A stretch of 64,000 bases of DNA from NCBI RefSeq assembly GCF_000473065.1, contig NZ_AXAZ01000012.1, positions 62,001 to 126,000 on the forward strand, given 5' to 3'. The notes under the pieces were generated by a model. That model did not search any database. It was not told the DNA's origin and was given only the letters and a program-made list of their open reading frames with translations. The DNA comes from Bradyrhizobium sp. WSM1743. Its GTDB lineage: Bacteria; Pseudomonadota; Alphaproteobacteria; Rhizobiales; Xanthobacteraceae. Shown here in pieces: positions 44,914 to 53,624 of the stretch. A program made the translations under genes and the position numbers. Position 1 is the stretch's first letter. Each line of letters begins with the position of its first letter.

Positions 44914-46179
44914 TCAGAGGAAACGATCGGGTGCGAACGGCGCGAGTGGAATCTCGGCCTGCTTGCCGCTCAGGAGCTGGGCGACAAGACGGCCGGTGCG
45001 GGCCGAGCCGACCAAGCCGACATGGCCATGGCCGAAGGCATAGACGATGTCGCGGGAGGCGCGCGCATAGCCGATGCAGGGACGTCCGTCCGGCATGCTC
45101 GGGCGATGGCCGAACCAGGTTTTGATGCGCGAGGCCGGGATGTCCTTCGGCAGTTTCGGGAACATCCCGAGCAGATGGTTGCGCAGGATTTCGGCACGCT
45201 TCCAGTTCGGCGCGGCTTCGAGACCGGCGATCTCGACCGTGCCGGCGGCACGCAGGCCCTTGTCGGTCCAGTTCACCACCATCTTGGCGTCGGATACCAT
45301 CATCGAGCTGCGCGGACCTACTTCCGGCTTCTCGATCATGACGTGATAGCCGCGCTCGGTCTCGAGCGGCAGGGAATCGCCGACTGATGCGGTGAGCTGC
45401 TTCGAGCGGGCACCGGCCGCGACCACCGCGGCATCGCAAGCGATCTCGCCGGTCTCGGTGAGCACAGCGACGAGCTTGTCGCCGTTGAGCTTCAGACCAG
45501 TCGCCTTGGCCCGCACGTGCTTCGCGCCACTGGCGATCGCATGAGCGGCGAGCGCCGCGACATAAGCGCCGGGATCGCGGCAGCGCCCGGCCTCCTCCAC
45601 CACCACGCCAAAGGTGTAGCGCGGATGCAGGTCCGGCTCGCGCTGGCGCATCTCGTCGGCGTTGAGCTCCAGCCATTCGACGCCGAGCTTCTTGCGCAGG
45701 CGCCAGCCGAGATCGTTGTCGAAATTGCCGCGCGAGGTGAACACATGCATCACGCCGTTGCGCTCGATCAGTTCGGGTACGCCGGCCTCTTCGGCAAGCT
45801 TCTTGTGCAGCAGCGGCGCATCCTTCAAGAGGTCGCGCAGCGCAGACGCCGTCGTCTCGACCCGCGCCTCGGTCCAGCCCGAGAGCAGGTACTTGACCAG
45901 CCAGGGCAGCGCCTTCGGCAAGTAAGACCAGCGGATCGCGAGCGGGCCGAGCGGGTCCAGGAGATAGCCCGGCACCTTCTTCCAGACGCCCGGCTCCGAC
46001 GGCGGGATCACCGAATGCGACGACAGCCAGCCGGCATTGCCATAGCTCGCCGCCTGTTCGCCGCCGGGCTCGCCCGGATCGATCAGCGTGACGCGATGGC
46101 CCTCGCGCAGTGCCTCGATGGCGCTGATCACGCCGACCGCGCCGGCTCCGATGATGGCGACGTGACGGCCCTCAGGCAT
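44914..46179 (-). CDS. FAD-dependent D-amino-acid dehydrogenase-like oxidoreductase (DadA type)
   Basis: A 421-residue DAO-family flavoprotein. FAD loop HVAIIGAGAVGVISAIEAL, QAASYGNAGWLSSHSVIPPS, a mid-domain with CDAAVVAAGARSKQL, and the C-terminal HRPSMPDGRPCIGYARASRD, followed by VYAFGHGHVGLVGSARTGRL. These are the DadA landmarks. It likely oxidises a D-amino or related imino acid and passes electrons to the respiratory chain. It is 3 bases from the TPP-enzyme gene upstream and 9 from the racemase gene downstream, a tight operon. Confidence 0.9.
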   Translation of the reverse strand: MPEGRHVAIIGAGAVGVISAIEALREGHRVTLIDPGEPGGEQAASYGNAGWLSSHSVIPPSEPGVWKKVPGYLLDPLGPLAIRWSYLPKALPWLVKYLLSGWTEARVETTASALRDLLKDAPLLHKKLAEEAGVPELIERNGVMHVFTSRGNFDNDLGWRLRKKLGVEWLELNADEMRQREPDLHPRYTFGVVVEEAGRCRDPGAYVAALAAHAIASGAKHVRAKATGLKLNGDKLVAVLTETGEIACDAAVVAAGARSKQLTASVGDSLPLETERGYHVMIEKPEVGPRSSMMVSDAKMVVNWTDKGLRAAGTVEIAGLEAAPNWKRAEILRNHLLGMFPKLPKDIPASRIKTWFGHRPSMPDGRPCIGYARASRDIVYAFGHGHVGLVGSARTGRLVAQLLSGKQAEIPLAPFAPDRFL

Positions 46180-46182
46180 TGC

Positions 46183-47844
46183 TTACGCCTTCACCTGCGG
46201 CACAAAGTCCTTGCCGACCGAGATCGCGCGCGGATCGATGATGCAATGCAGGATCGACGGCTTGCCCGAAGCGAGCGCGCGCTCGAAGGCGGGTGCGAAC
46301 TCTTCGGTACGCTCGACCCGCTCACCATGACCGCCGAACGCCCTGGCGTACATCGCGAAGTCCGGGTTCTTCAGCTGGGTGCCGACGACGCGGCCGGGAT
46401 AGTCGCGCTCCTGGTGCATGCGGATGGTGCCGTACTGCGAATTGTCGACCACGATGACGACCAGCGGCGCGTCGTATTGCACGGCGGTCGCGAATTCCTG
46501 GCCGTTCATCAGGAAGCAGCCATCACCGGCAAAAGCGACGACGACGCGATCCGGATATTGCCGCTTGGCAAGCACGCCCGCCGGCACGCCGTAGCCCATC
46601 GAGCCCGAGGTCGGCGCGAGCTGCGCGGCAAAGCTGTGGAAGCGGTGATGGCGGTGAATCCAGCCGGCATAATTGCCGGCGCCGTTGCAAACGATCGCGT
46701 CCTTCGGCAAGCGGTCGCGCAGCCAAGTCATCACCTGGCCGTACTGGAACGTGCCTGGCAGCTCGCGCGCCTTCTCGGTCCAGGCGAGATAATCCGCATG
46801 CGCCTTGGCCGCCTCGCCCTTCCAGGCGACGGCTCCAGCCGGCTTCAGCGTCTCGACGGCGGCGGCGAAGGCGGCCGGCGTCGCCTGGATCGCCAGCGCC
46901 GGTTGATAGACGCGGCCGAGCTCTTCCGAGCCCGGATGCACATGGATCAGCTTCTGCCGCGGCGTGGGAATGTCGAGCAGCGTATAGGACGAGGACGGCA
47001 TCTCCGACATGCGGCCGCCGATGAGCAGGATGACATCGGCGCCCTCGATGCGCGCCTTCAGGCCCGGGCTCGGTCCGATGCCGAGATCGCCGGCATAGTG
47101 TGAATGGTCGGCGTCGATCAGCGAGGCCCGGCGGAACGAGGTCGCGACCGGCAGGTCGAACCGCTCGGCGAAGCGCGCGATGCTCCTCGCCGCCTCATCC
47201 GTCCAGCGTGAGCCGCCGAGAATGACGAGCGGCGCCTTGGCGCCGGCAAGCATCGCACCGACGCGCTCGATATCGGCAGGCGCCGGCCAGCTCACGGCGG
47301 GCTCGATGCGCATGGCATCGGCAACGGCCGCGGTCTCGGTCAGCATGTTCTCCGGCAGCGCGATCACCACGGGACCGGGACGGCCCTGCATGGCGACGCG
47401 GAAGGCGCGCGCGACCAACTCCGGAATGCGGTCGGGGCGATCGATCTCGACCGCCCATTTCGCCATCGAGCCGAACACGGCTTTGTAGTCGAGCTCCTGG
47501 AACGCCTCGCGCTCGCGCATGCCGGTGTCGACCTGGCCGACGAACAGGATCATCGGCGTCGAATCCTGCATCGCGATGTGGACGCCGTGGCTGGCATTGG
47601 TGGCGCCGGGTCCGCGGGTCACGAAGCAGACGCCGGGCCGCCCGGTGAGCTTGCCATAGGCCTCCGCCATCATCGCCGCGCCGCCTTCGGCACGGCAGAT
47701 CACGACGTCGATCGGGCTGTCATGCAGCGCATCGAGGGCCGCCAGATAGCTCTCGCCCGGCACGCAGGTGACGCGCTCGACGCCCTGGGCGACGAGCTGA
47801 TCGATCAGGATCTGGCCCCCGGTGCGGGTGTTGCGAATGGTCAT
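46183..47844 (-). CDS. Thiamine pyrophosphate enzyme, acetolactate synthase-like
   Basis: A 553-residue TPP-dependent enzyme. N-domain GVERVTCVPGESYLAALDAL with the activating Glu in CRAEGGAAMMAEAYGK, the central FAD/structural domain, and the C-terminal TPP motif GDGCFLMNGQEFATAVQYDA with the downstream DNSQYGTIR. The sequence is close to large-subunit acetolactate synthase, but no small subunit is near, so it may be a 2-ketoacid decarboxylase or a lyase. ATG 47844 has GAGGGAG upstream. It begins the operon of four minus-strand genes. Confidence 0.9.
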   Translation of the reverse strand: MTIRNTRTGGQILIDQLVAQGVERVTCVPGESYLAALDALHDSPIDVVICRAEGGAAMMAEAYGKLTGRPGVCFVTRGPGATNASHGVHIAMQDSTPMILFVGQVDTGMREREAFQELDYKAVFGSMAKWAVEIDRPDRIPELVARAFRVAMQGRPGPVVIALPENMLTETAAVADAMRIEPAVSWPAPADIERVGAMLAGAKAPLVILGGSRWTDEAARSIARFAERFDLPVATSFRRASLIDADHSHYAGDLGIGPSPGLKARIEGADVILLIGGRMSEMPSSSYTLLDIPTPRQKLIHVHPGSEELGRVYQPALAIQATPAAFAAAVETLKPAGAVAWKGEAAKAHADYLAWTEKARELPGTFQYGQVMTWLRDRLPKDAIVCNGAGNYAGWIHRHHRFHSFAAQLAPTSGSMGYGVPAGVLAKRQYPDRVVVAFAGDGCFLMNGQEFATAVQYDAPLVVIVVDNSQYGTIRMHQERDYPGRVVGTQLKNPDFAMYARAFGGHGERVERTEEFAPAFERALASGKPSILHCIIDPRAISVGKDFVPQVKA

Positions 47845-48059
47845 GTCGGCTCCCTCAAGGCTTTGGCGATGCACTCATATTCGGAAACTGGCGTAGGACA
47901 GGCCGAGAGAGCGCGCAAGTTCGAAAGGCGTCTCGCAGCCTGCGCAGGCGTCATGCCCGTCCCTGCCGTTTGCACTACAGGCTCTGTCCGCGGTCACGAT
48001 GGCGAGCTTCGAAATCTTCGTCTACGATCCGGCCGAACCAACTCGGCTGGAGCACCGGA

Positions 48060-48749
48060 ATGCAAACCATCGGTCTGATCGGAGGCATGAGTTGGGAGAG
48101 CACCGCGCTCTACTACAAGCTCATCAACGAGCGGGTCCGCGACCGCATGGGCAAGCTGCATTCCGCCCCCCTGCTGATGTATTCCTACGATTTCCAGGGG
48201 ATCAAGGAGATGCAATACGCCGGCCGCTGGAGCGAGGCGGCGGCCAGTCTGGCGGAGGTGGCCAGGCGCCTTGAAAGCGCCGGCGCGCGAGCGATCGTGC
48301 TGTGCACGAACACGATGCACAAATTGGCCCCCGAGATCATCTCGAGCATGACCGTCCCGTTCATTCACATCGGCGACGCGACGGCGCAGCGGATCCGGGC
48401 CAAGGGATACCGGCGGGTCGGATTGCTCGGCACCAAGTTCACGATGGAGGAAGACTTTTACATCGACCGATTGCGCGCGCACGGTCTCGACGTCCTGATT
48501 CCTCCCGCAGACGAGCGCGCCGAGGTGAATCGCATCATTTATGACGAGCTGTGCCTCGGGATCGTCGCTGCGCCCTCGCGCCGTCGCTACCAGGACGTGA
48601 TGGCGGCGCTCGTCGCCGGCGGCGCCGAGTGCATGATCCTCGGCTGCACCGAGATCACGATGCTGGTCGGCCCGGACGACACATCGGTCGAGACGTTCGA
48701 CACCACGGCCATTCACGCCGAGACGGCGGCTGATTTCGCGATCGGATGA
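48060..48749 (+). CDS. Amino-acid racemase of the RacX/YgeA type
   Basis: A 229-residue aspartate/glutamate racemase-like protein of the RacX/YgeA group: TIGLIGGMSWESTALYYKLI at the N-terminus, the first Cys in VLCTNTMHKLAP, VGLLGTKFTMEEDFYID, and the second Cys in ILGCTEITMLVG. These enzymes racemise various amino acids without PLP. ATG 48060 has GGAG upstream; the extension before it shows no similarity. It is divergent from the TPP/DadA/racemase operon with a 215-base gap in which no clear signal was seen, so two unrelated racemases flank one oxidase. Confidence 0.9.
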   Translation: MQTIGLIGGMSWESTALYYKLINERVRDRMGKLHSAPLLMYSYDFQGIKEMQYAGRWSEAAASLAEVARRLESAGARAIVLCTNTMHKLAPEIISSMTVPFIHIGDATAQRIRAKGYRRVGLLGTKFTMEEDFYIDRLRAHGLDVLIPPADERAEVNRIIYDELCLGIVAAPSRRRYQDVMAALVAGGAECMILGCTEITMLVGPDDTSVETFDTTAIHAETAADFAIG

Positions 48750-48808
48750 TTTGACCTCCCCGATTTCAGCCCCTTGCCGGGATCGAGCTCCGATGACGTG
48801 GGCTATCC

Positions 48809-49594
48809 TCACCCGCTCCGCTTCTGCCGCGTGCTTGCCAGCAGCACCAGCATGAAGGAGGCCGCCGTCATCAGCGTCGAGATCGCGGCGATGGTCGGGT
48901 CGATCTCGTCGCGGAGCGCGGTGAACATGCGCTTGGTCAGCGGCTGGTACTGGCCGCCGGAGATGAACAGCGCGACGATGGTCTCGTCCATCGCCGAGAT
49001 GAAGGCGAAGATGCCGCCGGCGATCACGCTGGACTTGATCTGTGGCAGCGTCACCGCGAAGAAGCTGCGCAGACGATTCATGCCGAGACTGCGCGCCACC
49101 ATCTCCTGCGAGGGGTCGAAGCTCTGCAGACCCGCCAGCACGGAGATGACGACATAGGGCAAGCCCAGCATCACGTTGGCGAGCACGAGGCCGGACATGG
49201 TCGCGACCAGGCCGATCTTGGCGTAGACGAAGAAGATCCCGACCGCGGTGATGATGATCGGCACCACCAGCGGCAGCAGCAGCGCCATATGGATGATGCG
49301 CATGATGCGCAACTTGGACTGGCTGATGGCATAGGCGGCGGCCACCCCGAGCGGGGTCGCAATCACGACGGTCAGCAGCGCGACCGTCAGCGTCACCCGC
49401 GTCGCCTGCATCCAGGCGGCGTTTGAGAAATATTGCTGGTACCAGCGCAGCGAGAAGGACGGCGGCGGGAAGCTCAGGAACCGCGCGCTGGAGAACGAGA
49501 TCGGCGCGATGATCAGGACGGGCAGGATCAGATAGACCAGCACCAGCGCGCTGATCACGTAAAGAGCCATCCGGGCGGGCGAGGTGCGCATCAT
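48809..49594 (-). CDS. ABC transporter permease, spermidine/putrescine type (PotC-like)
   Basis: A 261-residue inner-membrane permease with about six spans. MALYVISALVLVYLILPVLI opens it, and the EAA loop reads EMVARSLGMNRLRSFFAVTL, followed by PQIKSSVIAGGIFAFISAMDE. Substrate-specific features are not visible, but the pairing with PotB-, PotD- and PotA-like genes points to polyamines or similar cations. Start ATG 49594 overlaps the stop of the upstream permease (ATGA), so the two are coupled. It is the last gene of the transport operon. Confidence 0.92.
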   Translation of the reverse strand: MMRTSPARMALYVISALVLVYLILPVLIIAPISFSSARFLSFPPPSFSLRWYQQYFSNAAWMQATRVTLTVALLTVVIATPLGVAAAYAISQSKLRIMRIIHMALLLPLVVPIIITAVGIFFVYAKIGLVATMSGLVLANVMLGLPYVVISVLAGLQSFDPSQEMVARSLGMNRLRSFFAVTLPQIKSSVIAGGIFAFISAMDETIVALFISGGQYQPLTKRMFTALRDEIDPTIAAISTLMTAASFMLVLLASTRQKRSG

Positions 49595-50448
49595 TGTCGC
49601 CCCAGCACGCGATCGAGCGAGATAAAGCGGCTGACGACGAAGAAGATCAGGAGCACGCTCAGGAGCAGCACCACGGCAACCGCGCTCGCAGCCCCGAACT
49701 GGTTGTAGAGTTCGACATTGCGGCTCACCAGCATCGAGACCATCACGGTGCGACCGCCACCGAGCAGCTCTGGGGTGATATAGAAGCCGAGGCAGAGCAC
49801 GAACACCATGGTGCAGCCGGCGAGCACGCCCGGCAGCGACAGCGGCAGGAACACGCGGAAGAATGTCAGCGATGGGCTCGCACCCAGGCTGGCGCCGGCC
49901 TGCATGAGATCGCCGGGAATCTTCTGCATGGTGGCATAGAGCGGCAGCACCATGAATGGCAGCAGGATGTGCACGGTCGCAACCACCGTGCCGAAGGTGT
50001 TGTGGACTAGCGCGAGCGGCTCGGAAATCACATCGAGATAGCGCAGGAACTGGTTGATGACGCCGGTGCGCTGCAACAGCGCCAGCCAAGCGTAGGCGCG
50101 CACCAGCACGCTGGTCCAGAACGGCAGCACGACCAGCGACAGGATGAGGATGCTCCATCCTTTCGGCACCGCGTTGGCGAGATAGGCGACGGGATAGCCG
50201 AGCAGCAGTGCGATCCCCGTGACCGCGAGGCTGATCTCGAAGGTCAGCGCAAAGCTGCGCCAATAGACGTCTTCGGTGAAGACGCGGCGATAATTCTCCA
50301 GCGTGAAACCGTCATGGTAGACCGATTGCCACGCCAGCCAGCCGACCGGCAGCACGATCAGAGCCAGGATCACCAGCAGCGCCGGCGACACCAATGCGAG
50401 CATCAGGCCGTGCTCGCGGCGCTGATGCTTCTGGGAGGGATCTGGCAT
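49591..50448 (-). CDS. ABC transporter permease, spermidine/putrescine type (PotB-like)
   Basis: A 285-residue permease with six predicted spans: LMLALVSPALLVILALIVLP at the start, the PotB-typical FWTSVLVRAYAWLALLQRTG, and the EAA loop in DLMQAGASLGASPSLTFFRV. ATG 50448 was taken; the longer frame upstream runs into the binding-protein gene. The ribosome site is weak, so translation may rely on the binding-protein gene 23 bases upstream. It pairs with the PotC-like permease. Confidence 0.92.
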   Translation of the reverse strand: MPDPSQKHQRREHGLMLALVSPALLVILALIVLPVGWLAWQSVYHDGFTLENYRRVFTEDVYWRSFALTFEISLAVTGIALLLGYPVAYLANAVPKGWSILILSLVVLPFWTSVLVRAYAWLALLQRTGVINQFLRYLDVISEPLALVHNTFGTVVATVHILLPFMVLPLYATMQKIPGDLMQAGASLGASPSLTFFRVFLPLSLPGVLAGCTMVFVLCLGFYITPELLGGGRTVMVSMLVSRNVELYNQFGAASAVAVVLLLSVLLIFFVVSRFISLDRVLGRQ

Positions 50449-50471
50449 CGATATCGTCAACGCTGCCTCGC

Positions 50472-51521
50472 TTACTTCTGCATGAAGGACGCCCAGCGCT
50501 TCTCGGCCGCCTCGCCCGCGGGTGAGGACCACCAGGCGTAGGACATCAGCGCCTGCTTGGCCGCATTCGCCGGCTCGCTTGGCAATTGCGCGGCGCGCTC
50601 GGGCTTGATCACGCCGGTGTCGAACGCCTTCGGGTTACCGGGGCCGTAGTCAATGTGGAGCGGAAGGTTGGCCTGGTGCACGGGATCGACGGCCTCGTTG
50701 AGGAATTTCACCGCTGTGTTCAGATTCGGCGCACCCTTGAGGATGCACAGCGACGTGCTCTGCAGAATGCCTTGATTGTAGGTGAAAGAGACCTTTGCGC
50801 CCTCCTTCGCAACGGCGCTGACGCGGCCGTTCCAGGCCATCTCCATGTCGACCTCGCCGTCATTGAGCAGCTGCGCCGACTGCGCGCCCGAGGTCCACCA
50901 CACCGTGATGTGCGGCTTGATCTCCTCCAGCTTCTTGAAGGCGCGGTCGACGTCGAGCGGATAGAGCTTGTCGGGCGCGACACCGTCGGCCATCAGCGCC
51001 GCCTCGAGCGTGGCGATCGGGTGGTTGCGCAGCGCCCGGCGGCCCGGGAATTTCTTCACGTCCCAGAAATCCGCCCAGCTGTTCGGCGCGTCCTTCGGGA
51101 ACGTCTTCTGGCTGTAGGCGAGCACGCTGGAATAGAACTCGTAGGACACTGAATACGGGCTGCGATAGGCCTCGGGCATCGCCGCGGCGTTGGGGATTTT
51201 GGAGAAATCGAGCTTCTCGATCAGCCCCTGCTCGCCGCCGCGCAGGCAGTAGCCGGTCGGGGTGTCCACGACGTCCCAGATCGGCTTGCCGCTGCCGACC
51301 TGGGTCTTGATCGCGGGCCAGGCATCGGGAATGGAGTCCTGGTTGATGGTGATGCCGAGCTTCTTGGCGGAGGGATCGAGGATCGCCACCGTCTGCGCCT
51401 GCTGATAGGCGCCGCCTTGCGAGACGAAAGTGATCTGCTCGGCGGCCTGCGCCGTGGTGCCGCAGAGCGCGACCGCGCCCAACAGAGCATAGCCAAATCC
51501 GGAATTCCGTTTCGTCATCAT
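50472..51521 (-). CDS. ABC transporter periplasmic binding protein (PotD-like)
   Basis: A 349-residue periplasmic protein with a signal peptide (MMTKRNSGFGYALLGAVALC, cleavage after AQA). The mature protein starts EQITFVSQGGAYQQAQ, a form common to spermidine/putrescine and related type II binding proteins. It continues with PIWDVVDTPTGYCLRGGEQG, FPGRRALRNHPIATLEAALM and WTSGAQSAQLLNDGEVDMEM. ATG 51521 has GGAGGCGAGG directly ahead. The ligand is probably a polyamine or amine-bearing compound, given the amine-oxidase-type gene just upstream. Confidence 0.92.
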   Translation of the reverse strand: MMTKRNSGFGYALLGAVALCGTTAQAAEQITFVSQGGAYQQAQTVAILDPSAKKLGITINQDSIPDAWPAIKTQVGSGKPIWDVVDTPTGYCLRGGEQGLIEKLDFSKIPNAAAMPEAYRSPYSVSYEFYSSVLAYSQKTFPKDAPNSWADFWDVKKFPGRRALRNHPIATLEAALMADGVAPDKLYPLDVDRAFKKLEEIKPHITVWWTSGAQSAQLLNDGEVDMEMAWNGRVSAVAKEGAKVSFTYNQGILQSTSLCILKGAPNLNTAVKFLNEAVDPVHQANLPLHIDYGPGNPKAFDTGVIKPERAAQLPSEPANAAKQALMSYAWWSSPAGEAAEKRWASFMQK

Positions 51522-51549
51522 CCTCGCCTCCTCCATCGCCAAAGTGATC

Positions 51550-52857
51550 TCACTGACCGATCGCATCGAGAAACTGGTACCAGCCGGCGACCATGCGCAC
51601 GGCGGGCTCGCGCAGCGGATAGAACGGAATGGGCTTCATGCGCCTGACATCGAGCAGGCCGACGTCGGGCGTCTCGCCGCGCACGAAGGCAGCGAGATAG
51701 CGGCCCATCAGGCTCGACATCGCGACCCCGGCGCCGTTGTAGCCGAGCGAGACCAGCGTGCGGTCGTCGAGCCGGCCGATATGCGGCACCGAGTCTAGCG
51801 TCATCGCGACGAGGCCCGACCATTTGTAGGCCAGCGGGATATCGGCGAGATCGGGGAAGATGCCGACCATCGCCTTGCGCAAGGCGTCGAACGCGGCCTG
51901 CGAGTCCTGCTTGCCGAAGGCACCGCGGCCGCCAAAGATCACGCGATTGTCGACCATGCGAAACCAGCGCATCATGCGCTTGGTCTCGGTATAGGTTCTC
52001 CCCGTCGGCATCAGCCGACCTGCAAGATTGCGCGGCAGCTTTTCGGTGGCGATGATGGCGCTGCGGAACGGGATCAGCGTGCGCTGCATCTGGGCGGTGG
52101 CATCGGTCAGATCCGAATAGCTGTTGGTGGCGATGATCGCCTGCTTCGCCCGAACCGCGCCTTTCGGCGTCTCGGCGACGATGCCGCCATTCTCCCGCCG
52201 GAGTTTGACCACCGGCGATTCCTGGAAGATGGCAACGCCGCGGCGTGCGACACCATCGGCAAGGCCGCGCAGATAGTTCAGCGGATGGATGCCGCCCGAG
52301 CCGGGATTGAGCACGCCGCCGACGAAGGCATCGGAGCCGGTCTCCTCGCGCACGCCGTTCTTGTCGAGAATGCGGACCTCGGCGGAGCCCATCTCGCGCG
52401 TCATCCAGTTGGCCTCGTCGACCGCGGCCCGGAGCGTCGTCTCGTTATGTGCTGCCTTGACCTGGCCGGTACGCGTGAGCTGGGCGCTGGTGATGCCGAA
52501 CTCGCTGACGAGCTCTTCGACCATGTCGGTCGATTCATGCGCAATCTCGTACATGCGGCGCGCCATGGCGCGGCCGTGCACCGCATCGATCTCGCGGAAC
52601 GAGAGGCGGAATTTTGCCGTGATCACCCCGCCATTGCGGCCGCTTGCGCCCCAGCCGGGGCGGTTGGCCTCCAACACGACCGGCGCGAGCCCGCTCTTGG
52701 CGATGTGGTGCGCGGCGGAGAGGCCGGTGTAGCCGGCACCGATGATCACAACATCCGCCCGCTGATCGCCCGACAGCACGGGATAGTCGCGCGCCGGCTC
52801 CGCCGTGGCTTCCCACAGCGAATTGGCCGATGGCAGCGCGCTCCAGTCCCGTGTCAT
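51550..52857 (-). CDS. FAD-dependent amine/amino-acid oxidoreductase (PuuB/DAO-like)
   Basis: A 435-residue DAO-family flavoenzyme similar to gamma-glutamylputrescine oxidase. LWEATAEPARDYPVLSGDQR precedes the FAD loop VVIIGAGYTGLSAAHHIAKS. RPGWGASGRNGGVITAKFRL is the family hallmark, followed by NPGSGGIHPLNYLRGLADGV and the C-terminal HIGRLDDRTLVSLGYNGAGV. It should oxidise the imported amine or its derivative. It lies 28 bases before the binding-protein gene and 15 after the HAD gene, in one operon. Confidence 0.9.
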   Translation of the reverse strand: MTRDWSALPSANSLWEATAEPARDYPVLSGDQRADVVIIGAGYTGLSAAHHIAKSGLAPVVLEANRPGWGASGRNGGVITAKFRLSFREIDAVHGRAMARRMYEIAHESTDMVEELVSEFGITSAQLTRTGQVKAAHNETTLRAAVDEANWMTREMGSAEVRILDKNGVREETGSDAFVGGVLNPGSGGIHPLNYLRGLADGVARRGVAIFQESPVVKLRRENGGIVAETPKGAVRAKQAIIATNSYSDLTDATAQMQRTLIPFRSAIIATEKLPRNLAGRLMPTGRTYTETKRMMRWFRMVDNRVIFGGRGAFGKQDSQAAFDALRKAMVGIFPDLADIPLAYKWSGLVAMTLDSVPHIGRLDDRTLVSLGYNGAGVAMSSLMGRYLAAFVRGETPDVGLLDVRRMKPIPFYPLREPAVRMVAGWYQFLDAIGQ

Positions 52858-52872
52858 GCCGCCGCCCCTCCG

Positions 52873-53589
52873 TCACGCCGCCGGACCGATCGCGGCGTCG
52901 GCGAGCGCCTTCAGCGTCGGATAATGGAAGTCCGGCTTGGTCAGCGTCTCCACCGCCGGCGTGCCGCCGAAGCCGGCGATGCCTTGGCGGCGCTCGATCC
53001 AGCACACCTTGTAGCCGAGCTTCCGCGCGATCCCGATATCGTGGTATTGGCTCTGCGCGACGTGCAGGATGTCGGACTGCTTGTAGCCGAAGGCGGACTG
53101 GCGCCCTTTGTTATAGGCGAAGAATTCCGGATTCGGCTTGGCTACGCCGGTGTCGTCGGCGCAGACCGTGTCGTCGAAGGGATCGCCGAGCGCATGCGCG
53201 TAACAGGAGAGCGCGACGCGGTCGGCGTTGGTCATCGCAACCAGGCGGAATTTCGTCCGCAGACGCTTGAGCGCCTCGATCGAATCCGGGAACGGTCCCC
53301 AGCGCAGCACCGCGAGCTGGAACGCGTCGCAGGACGCATCGTCGGCCGGCAGCCCGAGCTCCTTGCCGAGATAGCGGTAGACGTGGAACATCACCTCGCT
53401 CGAGCGCTCGTAATGCTTGTCGCGGCCGCGCTTGTAGGATTCGAAGACCTGGTCATCGCTGAGCTCGGCCGGCGTTTTGCCGGAGATCCTGCGCACCGCG
53501 GCGAGCACGCCGGTCTCGAAGTCGATCAAGGTGCCGACGACGTCGAAAGTGAGAACCTTGAAATTGCTGAACGCGGCTTGGGTCGACAT
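52873..53589 (-). CDS. HAD hydrolase, L-2-haloacid dehalogenase-like
   Basis: A 238-residue HAD protein of the type II dehalogenase group. Motif I FDVVGTLIDFETG has the nucleophile Asp but Val in place of the second Asp, as in haloacid dehalogenases. Motif II is AMTNADRVALS, then GVAKPNPEFFAY with the Lys, and HVAQSQYHDIGIARKLGYKV. Real dehalogenase activity is not assured; many such proteins act on other small molecules. It sits between the ATPase and oxidase genes of the amine operon. Confidence 0.87.
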   Translation of the reverse strand: MSTQAAFSNFKVLTFDVVGTLIDFETGVLAAVRRISGKTPAELSDDQVFESYKRGRDKHYERSSEVMFHVYRYLGKELGLPADDASCDAFQLAVLRWGPFPDSIEALKRLRTKFRLVAMTNADRVALSCYAHALGDPFDDTVCADDTGVAKPNPEFFAYNKGRQSAFGYKQSDILHVAQSQYHDIGIARKLGYKVCWIERRQGIAGFGGTPAVETLTKPDFHYPTLKALADAAIGPAA

Positions 53590-53624
53590 TTTGGTTTCTT
53601 CTCTCGGGTTGGATGAGGCTGAGT

